The notes beneath the pieces are model-generated. The model was not told the origin of the DNA. It was given only the letters and a program-made list of their open reading frames with translations, and searched no databases. Positions 11,101 to 15,478 of a stretch of DNA of 22,038 nucleotides are shown here, piece after piece. Source of the stretch: an uncultured Clostridia bacterium (lineage in GTDB: Bacteria; Bacillota; Clostridia; TANB77; CAG-508); NCBI GenBank assembly GCA_934177555.1, contig CAKPPL010000008.1, positions 1 to 22,038 of the forward strand, written 5' to 3'. Each line of letters starts with the position of its first letter. The first letter of the stretch is position 1. The position numbers and the translations under genes were made by a program.

Positions 11101-12927
11101 ATTTTCATATTCTTGGTCTGTATACCATCCATCTAATGTATATTTTGCCGTATCTTCACTTTGAGTTAATGTTCCTCCATTAGTTTCATATTTAACTATA
11201 TACTGTTTAACAGGATTTGGTAATTCACCATATTTTTCTCCATATGTAACTTCTTTATCTTGTATTGCATTTTCACCTGTTGCTCCTTGATAATCATATG
11301 TTATTGTAATTTTGTTAGCATTTTTCTTTCCAGTTGCTGTTAATATTATTTCTGTTCCATTAGACATTGCTGGCCATTTAAATGATGGTATTATTTCATT
11401 TGTTGAATCTTTTACATATATATCATTACTACTTGTCCATTTATCAAATATTGTTGTATATCCTTCTATATTTTCTAATTCTGCTTTAATTTCAGGAATA
11501 TCTGCTCCATAATAATATACTTGTTTATCTAATAATGGTATTATTGTACCTATATTTTCTCCTACTACTGTTGTTAGAGTTCCATATGTTCTTGCATAAT
11601 ATAGTTTTATTACCAATCCATTGCTTATCTCTATTTCTTTTAATTTTTCATCTTCTATTTCTGCATGATCGTAATATATTCCATTTTCTACTTTATATTG
11701 TTCTGTATCTTTTTGAAGTTCAGCTAGAGTTATTGTTTTATTTGTTTCTCCATCTTTTTCTTCTATTTCATTAGGTATATCTGAGTAATCTCCATATGTA
11801 TCCATTACATAGTGTTCTACTGTATATGTACTATCTGTATAAATTTCTTGTGTTTTTGCTCTTGTTATATTTCCTACTTTATCTCTTGCCTCAACTATTA
11901 TGCTAAAATATTGTCCTTTTTCTAAGTTTTCATATGCATATTCTCCACTATTTTGCCAATTTGTAAATATAATTCCACCATCTATACTGAATCTATATCC
12001 ATCTAATCCACTACATCCATTTGTAGCTGTTGCTTCTTTATCTGTTGTCTCTGCAACTACTTTTATATTATTTTCTTCTTTAGTAACAGTTGGTGTAAAT
12101 TCATTTGGTGCTATTTTATCTATATTATTAATTCCTATTGTTTTTATTCTTCCAGATTTACCAGTCTCACTCTTTATTCTTGCATTTATCAAACAATTTT
12201 CTGAAACTTCTATTTCACCTTCATATTTTTGCCAATCACCATTGCTACCTATTTGATATTCAATAAATCTTTTTTCTGAATTATCTTGTGAGCTTAATGT
12301 TACTTTAACATTTTGATTTGTCCAATCATTTGGAGTAATTGTTTCTTTTATAATGTCATTTCCATCTGGTATTATTTCAATTATTGATATTTTTATTTCT
12401 TTTTGACTTTTGTTTCCTTTATTATCTTCTGATGTAATTTTTATTGTATAATCTCCATATTCTTCTAATGTAATTAAATCAAATTCAAATTGTTTTTTTC
12501 CTGTTTCACTTGGACCACTTATATTTGAATATGCTTGATTATTTTTAGTTATTGTTATTATTGTTTTGTTTACTGCTAAACCACTACTGTTTACATCATC
12601 TACTACACCAATTCTCATTGTTGCTCTATCTTCAATATTTGTTTCTGTTGTTACTTCATCATTTTTATCTTTAGTAATTATTTGTATTATTGGTGGTTCT
12701 GTATCTTCTTTTGGTATATCAGGAACATTATCGTGATTATAATTTTCTATTTCCTTAGAATAATTTTCTTGTATTTGTTTTATGTAATTTTCTTGTGCTT
12801 TTGTTTTATTCAAATTTAATATATAAATTCCTGATAATACAAATGTAAAAAACAAACAAACCAGAAGTACATATAATGTTATTGCTCCTCTTTCTTTGTT
12901 CGTTTTTTCATACTTTTTTAACCCCAT
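2386..12927 (-). CDS. Giant modular surface protein with InlB-type repeats and lectin-like modules
   Basis: A 3513-residue protein with an intact frame. N-terminus: a short basic stretch, then GAITLYVLLVCLFFTFVLSG (about 14-33), a single membrane segment; KERG-AITL is faintly prepilin-like but lacks Glu at +5. Ig-like segments fill about 75-365. At 370-1495 are three and a half tandem units of 318-319 residues with InlB/Listeria-Bacteroides motifs (GWYTD, TLYAKWT). Then six copies in all of a WTN-x-DVTVTA Ig-like module (about 195, 1497, 1900, 2070, 2463, 3097) and FN3-like modules ending YYIWVKDAAGNIS. Five copies of a module running from GDYIxYTPP to GVRPVxxIKTG follow (about 1583-1818, 2165-2381, 2551-2779, 2866-3094, 3262-3513). 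There is no LPXTG motif, C-terminal membrane segment or S-layer domain, so the anchor is N-terminal. The ATG has AGGGGG 9 nt upstream. It is probably an adhesin and is preceded by a candidate promoter switch. Confidence 0.9.
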   Translation of the reverse strand: MGLKKYEKTNKERGAITLYVLLVCLFFTFVLSGIYILNLNKTKAQENYIKQIQENYSKEIENYNHDNVPDIPKEDTEPPIIQIITKDKNDEVTTETNIEDRATMRIGVVDDVNSSGLAVNKTIITITKNNQAYSNISGPSETGKKQFEFDLITLEEYGDYTIKITSEDNKGNKSQKEIKISIIEIIPDGNDIIKETITPNDWTNQNVKVTLSSQDNSEKRFIEYQIGSNGDWQKYEGEIEVSENCLINARIKSETGKSGRIKTIGINNIDKIAPNEFTPTVTKEENNIKVVAETTDKEATATNGCSGLDGYRFSIDGGIIFTNWQNSGEYAYENLEKGQYFSIIVEARDKVGNITRAKTQEIYTDSTYTVEHYVMDTYGDYSDIPNEIEEKDGETNKTITLAELQKDTEQYKVENGIYYDHAEIEDEKLKEIEISNGLVIKLYYARTYGTLTTVVGENIGTIIPLLDKQVYYYGADIPEIKAELENIEGYTTIFDKWTSSNDIYVKDSTNEIIPSFKWPAMSNGTEIILTATGKKNANKITITYDYQGATGENAIQDKEVTYGEKYGELPNPVKQYIVKYETNGGTLTQSEDTAKYTLDGWYTDQEYENDIDENALVEIPRNHTIYAKWTGGNITLPVPTKVGYQLEGWYSDQELKNKIDTGNSEYTPRSDITLYAKWTERGDTAYRVEHYVMGTDGEYPSTATDIDNAQGTTAQTLITADFQKTTEKYKIENGIYYDHAEVDDQIATETTILADGSRVIKLYYSRTYGTLTTVAGENIETVTEQNSVKYYYGAKVPELIAKVKTLSGYTVSFDKWISSDNNYIKDSATSTISQLEWPAMPNNTSITLTATGTKNANTFTITYDYDGATEGNTEKNKNVIYDEKYGELPSPIRKYTITYDADGGKIKNTTVVVEYTFDGWYTEETYKNKIIPSTIMNTPQNHTLYAKWIENNVTILEATKKGYDFLGWYESKESDNKIVNGGEKYTPTSDITLYAKWGKRGDTKYTVEHYIMDTDGLYSATPALTETKQGETEADISIASLQKTSSEYKIENGIYYDHAEVDGKTATETTILADGSRTIKLYYARTYGILTVAKGENIETVTEQNAVKYYYGATVPTLSAKLQTQIGYVIKFNKWNSNSQYLNNIGTNPTGTFTWPAMPNNTAVTLTATATKTANIYEVTYDYDNATGNNTTPSKNVVYNEKYGELPSPTREYSVEYKLNYTGGSIATSVAKYTFDGWYTENKFTNNVTSDTIVNISQNHTLYAKWTEKSITLPTPIRDGYTFEGWYIDDKLERKVSDGGSTYVPTSNVTLYAKWTEREDTKYSVEHYIMDTNGQYPEKAILTEEMSGRTEAKINPSDLQKTTSDYKIENGIYYDHAEADSQTITETNILPDGSRVIKLYYARTYGTLTTEKGDSIETITEQNAVRYYYGSTVPELTATVKKEVSAIITFNKWESNNKNYIGDYTTETINSFIWPAMPNGTEIKLTALANRQEVSSNITFTASETTWTNKDVTVTASTTEEDFYIETSTDGENWSKTNPVTLSENGKVQARLTNGTNIGSPVTYTVDIIDKVAPVIKGNMSIKTMKPGEYIQYELPEKTFTISSSESGFTDNQTFSTSSYTGLWRVLYNDDEHGLQIISANGVLNSDNHLAVTGKVGYDNYIKLLNEFSANYINTEYATEGRIVGSNPENPENKETETIESQNGTIVDGDLNYEKDIDTMKKSELVNIENDNLYFLGSQMSISRGYIQPQLPDMFAAFSMLVKDSEVTKGEMYVISDAGNINRGETLEANIRPIIKLKDTVRFSSGKGTENKPYTLMIDDNNENEIEVTTNSVRLQATDNLSGIKGYAITEDTTIPKTFTDSNNAINIDTIISKLNDATAYYMWVKDAAGNISNYKKIITKTLPDDVTLSQDTTEWTNRDTTVTAKTNSEYSDLIEISEDGENWNQKDSIIIKENKMVYARLFDGTNSSEVVEYEVSNIDKEKPTVKVRTKTYNAIRITATDSLSGIIGYAISEENVIPESFELYSSSGKTKNTIIRGLDSNTTYYIWAKDVAGNISEVITDKTRLYANITFTANETEWTNEDVTVTASVLEDEDTVEDYILQTHKNSDSWGNENPITFTENGRMYARIVNDEDNISASKSYSVSNIDKEKPKIVGANEEIEQEELSVGDYIQYIPPSQSYSITEEQSGGNWGDKNYSTTYDDKILWRVLYNDEEHGLQITSDNALQRNRIWLCSKNGYNNILSTLNEVSQNYLDEKYVSSARTFGSDPTNPEKDETEYYNGGTFKKGNAEDYYPEDYTQMESYGLQTSNDYWMPLRFDPDVTGDGTFCIETQDDLYTFGDIDDTDDYITRNRAGIRPVLTIKTGIKFGGGNGTEQSPYVLEGEAITTTNSVNLKATDNLSGIVGYSISTDKNIPTTFTSVNRTTSLNMNVSDLKSNTRYYIYVKDAAGNISDYQEILTKYLNTSISFSRSTSNWTNQDVTITAINSLYSDYIQTSTDKATWTKTNKVILSSNGTVYARVSDGTNTGTTYTCNVTNIDKVKPQIGADLSKEVLAKPGDYIKYTPPSTSFTITTSQSGYTSNQTFNTSSYTGLWKVLYNDNKHGLQIISDGDVTNGKNLYLKGIDGYNNSVSILNRFSEYYLNESCASSARSVGSDPMSPADATTKYFTHSIQSPLKVGDSNYMIDYNEGFCKGPDIETSNNSYWYASRFAPQEDQPGRIFDFSLFKGGDSSSTYALLCSYDFAFGEASEVSGGAGVRPVITIKTGLKPGSGDGTPSKPYEVLSDITVSENSINVVASDADSKINGYKVTTTSTQPSISSFTTISAVNEFKKTLTGLTPNTKYYIWVKDSAGNINYKVISTLPADVSTVVKPGNYVRYTPPSKSFTISSSDSGYTSNQTFSTSSYKGLWRVLYNDSSHGLQLISDDDVTNGSQLYLKGRTGYNNCISVLNNFCNNYINTAYARTARCVGTLPTNWNYSTTTYHYSPYAKTDLEFLKSDTNYLEDYNQMNSYSMRSTTNEYWIPSRTVQDGNNTSAFLYYNSGTSLLNHTLSGCSIMWMDYYDQSSSSGVRPVVTIKTGLKAGTGTGTKANPYELIEGKTADLDFKYSTTNWTNGSVTVTATTTNSAYTIQTSKDGGITWSNSASQTLTANGYVYARLLDGTKEINFASAQVTKIDKTAPKIASISTSGNSITFRGTDEDSGISGYYYKTNSSTPTSFYGCTNTDIYDKTITGLSYGSTYYVWVKDAAGNVSDYKSIKINYPNLSSVAKVGDYVKYTPPSTTFGMTVSETGALINNLSTQRFTTSDYTGLWQVLYNDSTHGLELISADSVDTLALGTAASPSNSKIAYNKCVQTLNTFSSYYVNTTYATSGRSVGSNPTNPNGTTSLYTNSNYSFVSKYVKDFIAGDSYYTYDKNAMTSANIINIGSNYWLASRKAVIVDWGEGAANRYSFEGGIRRINANTDTSTSIVSVWDTGEMTAFSQTYRYGVRPVIKLKTTIKKTSGSGTSSSPWRITT
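8440..11820 (-). repeat. Tandem 318-residue InlB/Flg_new-type repeat units, 3.5 copies
   Basis: The phrase VEHYVMDT recurs at residues 370, 688, 1007 and 1325 of the giant protein (codons starting at nt 11820, 10866, 9909 and 8955), giving periods of 318, 319 and 318 residues. Each unit contains KIENGIYYDHAE, IKLYYARTYGTLTT, YYYGA-x-VPEL, WPAMPNxT, ITYDYDGATG, YGELPSP, two GWYT and two YAKW motifs. The fourth unit stops after WPAMPNGTEIKLTALAN, about half way. The DGWYTD-x(n)-TLYAKWT motifs match the Listeria-Bacteroides (InlB B-repeat) family. Confidence 0.85.
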
Positions 12928-12942
12928 TTTATTAATCCCCCT

Positions 12943-12975
12943 ATTAAAACATCTTTAATTATATAAATTAAAGAT
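12943..12975 (+). repeat. Inverted repeat, left copy (IRL) of the candidate promoter switch
   Basis: The core 12951-12975 has arms ATCTTTAATT and AATTAAAGAT around an asymmetric centre ATATA. It is matched in inverted orientation by 13110-13134 at 24 of 25 positions. The outer 7 bases (ATTAAAA, 12943-12949) also match TTTTAAT at 13136-13142, giving 31 of 33. It lies 24 bp upstream of the giant gene start codon and abuts its ribosome binding site. Confidence 0.85.
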
Positions 12976-13134
12976 ATTAAAAAAACATAAAAGCATTGAA
13001 AATACTAATTATGAAAAACTACTAAAATAACTGCAAAAAAATTAAATAACAAATATTTTCTACATATATTGACTTTAATTGCAATTATTGATATAAATAC
13101 TTTGTATAAATCTTTAATTTATATAATTAAAGAC
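12951..13134. promoter_or_regulatory. Candidate invertible promoter segment (inverton), OFF orientation as sequenced
   Basis: Two inverted copies of a 25-bp recombination-site-like sequence enclose 134 bp (12976-13109) with no coding capacity. The enclosed DNA carries a near-consensus promoter pointing right, away from the giant surface gene at 12927, and into the terminator at 13160-13198. Reflection about 13042.5 would place the promoter at 13016-12988 on the minus strand with a start near 12981, about 54 nt before the ATG. Phase-variable surface genes in Clostridia and other gut bacteria are known to use such promoter inversions (for example C. difficile cwpV with RecV). Inversion here is inferred; only one orientation is visible. 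The alternative is two palindromic operators or hairpins around a chance promoter. Confidence 0.6.
13069..13097 (+). promoter_or_regulatory. Strong promoter inside the candidate invertible segment
   Basis: TTGACT (13069-13074), a 17-bp spacer, then TATAAA (13092-13097), with TGA directly before the -10 (an extended -10). Each hexamer matches consensus at 5 of 6 positions. The predicted start is near 13104. No gene lies downstream on the plus strand: the transcript would meet the right inverted repeat and stop at the terminator after about 95 nt. Confidence 0.6.
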
Positions 13135-13142
13135 ATTTTAAT
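13110..13142 (-). repeat. Inverted repeat, right copy (IRR) of the candidate promoter switch
   Basis: The core 13110-13134 has arms ATCTTTAATT and AATTAAAGAC around centre TATAT, the reverse complement of the left copy except for one outer base. Because the centre reads TATAT here and ATATA on the left, the two copies match in inverted but not direct orientation, which defines them as inverted repeats. The outer flank 13136-13142 (TTTTAAT) extends the match. Confidence 0.85.
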
Positions 13143-13159
13143 TTCTTGAAAACCATATA

Positions 13160-13198
13160 AAAAAGCATTTTGGCAATTAATTTACCAAAATGCTTTTT
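13160..13198. terminator. Strong bidirectional intrinsic terminator
   Basis: A perfect 14-bp stem, AAAAAGCATTTTGG (13160-13173) with its complement at 13185-13198, and an 11-nt loop. T runs follow on both strands. It starts 3 bp past the stop of the 67-residue gene (13201) and so terminates it on the minus strand. On the plus strand it faces the promoter inside the candidate switch. It insulates the giant gene from transcription coming from upstream. Confidence 0.9.
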
Positions 13199-13200
13199 CA

Positions 13201-13404
13201 TTATAAACTATTATGTATATTATCCATATCTTCAACTTGCTTAGAATAATTTTCCTGTATTTGCCTTAAACTTTCTTCTTGGGCTTGCATCTTATTCAAA
13301 TTTAATGTATATATACCTGACAAAACAAACAGAAAAAATAAACAAACTAATAATACGTATAAAGTTATTGCTCCTTTTTCATTTTTTAAAAATTCTTTTT
13401 TCAT
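13201..13404 (-). CDS. Small membrane protein, stand-alone copy of the giant protein's anchor
   Basis: A 67-residue protein whose residues about 9-56 nearly repeat residues 12-60 of the giant protein: both have GAITLYVLLVCLFF, FVLSGIY, LNLNK, AQE and QIQENYSK. It has a short basic N-terminus, one membrane helix (about 11-30) and a short helical tail ending IHNSL. The ATG is preceded by GGAGG (about 13411-13415) and the stop is followed at once by a strong terminator, so it is a complete transcription unit and not a decayed gene end. The DNA of the two anchors has diverged widely at third positions, so the duplication is not recent. It may be a pilin-like or assembly partner of the giant protein, or an anchor cassette left after loss of a large C-terminal part; the sequence does not decide. 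Confidence 0.75.
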   Translation of the reverse strand: MKKEFLKNEKGAITLYVLLVCLFFLFVLSGIYTLNLNKMQAQEESLRQIQENYSKQVEDMDNIHNSL

Positions 13405-13425
13405 TTTTTCCTCCGTTACTTTTTT

Positions 13426-13469
13426 TATAATTATAGCATATTATCTTTTATATTTCTACTATAATTATA
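13426..13469. repeat. 11-bp inverted repeat around the small-gene promoter
   Basis: TATAATTATAG (13426-13436) and its exact complement CTATAATTATA (13459-13469) flank 22 bp. The right arm abuts the dacA-like stop codon and the left arm contains the -10 box. It could be an operator pair or a hairpin ending the upstream operon; no U tract follows on the minus strand. Confidence 0.5.
13430..13458 (-). promoter_or_regulatory. Probable promoter of the 67-residue membrane protein gene
   Basis: On the minus strand TAGAAA (13458-13453), a 17-bp spacer and TATAAT (13435-13430) with TGC before it (an extended -10). The predicted start is near 13423 and the leader about 19 nt. The promoter lies between the arms of an 11-bp inverted repeat. 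Confidence 0.5.
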
Positions 13470-14708
13470 CTATTTTCTTAATAATGAACTCCATTTTTCA
13501 AATATATATTCAAACATTGAAAAAATCTCAATTTTTTTCACATCATTTTCTGCAACTACATTTACAGTTTTTAATATTTCACCATTTAAAGAATATGTAA
13601 CTGTTCCCAATTTTTCTCCTTTAGAAATTGGCGCTTGAATTATATCTGGAATATTAATATCATATGTAATTTGCGAATCCTGGCCTTTTTTTATTAAAAA
13701 TGATGGTGTGTCTTCATATATTGCATTAACATTATCTGTTACTCCTTTTGTAATAGCAATGTTTTTTATTATATCATTTTTATTTCCAAAATCTTTATAT
13801 GAATAATTACTAAAACCATAATCAAGTAATGCTGTTGCATCTTTAAATCTAATTGCTGATGTTGGTGCTTTCATTATAACAGCAATTAAAGACAAGTTGT
13901 CACGTGTTGCTGATGCAGATAAATTAAACAATGCTAATGAAGTAGAACCTGTTTTTAGTCCTGTACATCCATTATAATTACGAACTAGTTTATTTGTATT
14001 TGACAATGTTGATTTTCCATCTCTTAAAGAATCCATCCATATAGTAGTATAATTAGTTATCATTGGATGTTTTGTTAAAAGTTCTCTTGACATTAATGCA
14101 ATATCATATGCAGATGTCAAGTGATCATCTTCGTCAATTCCATGACAGTTTTTAAAACTAGTGTCATTCATTCCAAGTTCTTTAGCCTTATTATTCATCA
14201 TTTGAACAAAACCAGCTTCTGTTCCACCTAAATATTCTGCTAATGCCATTACACAATCATTTGCAGAAACTACAGTTATAGCTTTTAGCATATCATTCAC
14301 ACTTAAAGTTTCTGTTGTATCAAGCCAAATTTGTGAGCCACCCATACTTGCTGCATTTGAACTGCATGGTATTTGTGTTTCAAGTGTTATCTTACCAGAA
14401 TCTAGTGCTTCCATTATTAGTATTAAACTCATAATTTTGGTTACACTTGCTGGTCTTAATTTTTCATGAATATTATATCCATACAATATTTTTCCACTAT
14501 TTTGTTCAATAAGAATTGCTGAACCTGCTTCTAAATTAAGTGAATTATTATCTATTATTGAATTATCTTCATTTAATATAGCTGATGTTTCTACTGAATT
14601 ATCATATGTTGACCACATAAAGTTTGTTGAAAATCCATATACTTTAGTTGAAAATATACATATAATAATTATTAATGTAATAATTAAACTTGTTTTTATT
14701 TTTTGCAT
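13470..14708 (-). CDS. D-alanyl-D-alanine carboxypeptidase (penicillin-binding protein 5 family)
   Basis: A serine-type D,D-carboxypeptidase (DacA/DacF type) that removes the terminal D-Ala from peptidoglycan stem peptides outside the membrane. Numbered from the ATG at 14708, the 412 residues contain an N-terminal signal/anchor helix (about 5-24, ending KVYGFS) and the three catalytic motifs: SVTK at 88-91 (nucleophile Ser88), SAN at 148-150 and KTG at 252-254. A beta-rich C-terminal domain (about 315-390) precedes an amphipathic C-terminal helix (IFSMFEYIFEKWSSLL) of the type that attaches this family to the membrane. The ATG at 14708 is preferred over an upstream in-frame TTG at 14753 because AAAGGAAA precedes it and the signal helix then starts normally. 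It follows the CmpB-like gene by 59 nt and probably belongs to the same operon. Confidence 0.93.
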   Translation of the reverse strand: MQKIKTSLIITLIIIICIFSTKVYGFSTNFMWSTYDNSVETSAILNEDNSIIDNNSLNLEAGSAILIEQNSGKILYGYNIHEKLRPASVTKIMSLILIMEALDSGKITLETQIPCSSNAASMGGSQIWLDTTETLSVNDMLKAITVVSANDCVMALAEYLGGTEAGFVQMMNNKAKELGMNDTSFKNCHGIDEDDHLTSAYDIALMSRELLTKHPMITNYTTIWMDSLRDGKSTLSNTNKLVRNYNGCTGLKTGSTSLALFNLSASATRDNLSLIAVIMKAPTSAIRFKDATALLDYGFSNYSYKDFGNKNDIIKNIAITKGVTDNVNAIYEDTPSFLIKKGQDSQITYDINIPDIIQAPISKGEKLGTVTYSLNGEILKTVNVVAENDVKKIEIFSMFEYIFEKWSSLLRK

Positions 14709-14767
14709 ATTCTTGTTTCCTTTCAAAATCATTTTTGCTATAAGAATATGCAATTATAATTAAATTA

Positions 14768-15460
14768 TTACTTTATTTTTTCTTCTATTTTCTTTTTTAT
14801 TTCTTCCCAATTATTATAAAATACTTTATCTTTAATTTTTGGGAAAGCTCTTACAAGTCTTCTATATAGTCTATATTTTCTTTTTATTATTTTTTTAACT
14901 TTATCAGAAATTTCTACTGTATTATCTTTAAATTCTTTTGACATTTCTTTTAAATTAAATATTATTTTAAATGATACTATTGTATCTGTAATAAAAGCAA
15001 TGACAAGAATTCCTGTTATTATATGCATAATAATTTCTGGTATCATATTTATATATTTTATTAAAAAAGGATTTATAATATATATTACAAGTGTACCACC
15101 TATTCCAAATAGTACTAAATTTTCTATACATATACGACCATTTATATTCATTTTTCTGTTACTATAATCCCACCAACGTGCTTTAAATATTTTTTCCATT
15201 ACATAACTTGTAATATATTCTAATATTCCACATATCAATATTATTAATATAAATGTAAGTGGTATGTCATCACAATATTTTTTTAACAATATTGTGATGG
15301 CTAATACCCCTGCGCCATATATTGGGCAATATGGTCCTATCAAAAATCCTCTATTTACAAATTTTTTCTTTCTTATTACATCTCCTGTTGATTCTATAAT
15401 CCATCCAGCAAATGAATATATAAAAAATAGTAATATATATTTTTCAGCTTCTATTAACAT
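14768..15460 (-). CDS. Putative ABC-transporter type IV membrane protein (CmpB family)
   Basis: A 230-residue integral membrane protein with about five hydrophobic helices up to residue 170 and a basic, coiled-coil-like cytoplasmic tail (about 170-230). It carries the hallmarks of the CmpB/DUF1113 family (PF06541, recalled): FFIYSFAGWIIES near the N-terminus, FVNRGFLIGPYCPIYGAG, ARWWDYSNRKMNINGRICI. The family is common in Bacillota and its transport role is unproven; no ATPase partner is adjacent. The ATG has AGGGG at good spacing. It starts 18 nt after the stop of the DUF2229 gene, so the two are very likely co-transcribed. Confidence 0.85.
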   Translation of the reverse strand: MLIEAEKYILLFFIYSFAGWIIESTGDVIRKKKFVNRGFLIGPYCPIYGAGVLAITILLKKYCDDIPLTFILIILICGILEYITSYVMEKIFKARWWDYSNRKMNINGRICIENLVLFGIGGTLVIYIINPFLIKYINMIPEIIMHIITGILVIAFITDTIVSFKIIFNLKEMSKEFKDNTVEISDKVKKIIKRKYRLYRRLVRAFPKIKDKVFYNNWEEIKKKIEEKIK

Positions 15461-15478
15461 TATTTTCCCCTCTGTTTT

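Noticed and set aside
2799..12256. Plus-strand open frames across the giant gene, and a 67-codon minus-strand frame at 5961-6164
   Set aside because: They lie in other frames of a clearly coding, repetitive AT-rich gene. Their products are Leu/Phe/His/Tyr-rich shadow sequences without ribosome binding sites or recognisable domains.
12951..12975. TATAAT inside the left repeat as the resident minus-strand promoter of the giant gene
   Set aside because: At 17 bp upstream the -35 position reads GTTTTT, a poor match. Other minus-strand candidates in the segment, such as TTGCAG-17-CATAAT ending at 13008, are weaker than the plus-strand promoter. Low-level OFF-state expression from these remains possible.
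12943..13142. MITE or small insertion with terminal inverted repeats
   Set aside because: The 33-bp ends could be read this way, but no target-site duplication is evident outside the repeats, each repeat is itself palindromic, and the interior promoter and position suit a switch better. Not fully excluded.
14709..14753. TTG start 45 nt upstream for the carboxypeptidase
   Set aside because: No ribosome binding site precedes it, and it would put 15 polar residues before a normal signal helix; the ATG at 14708 has an AGGAAA site.
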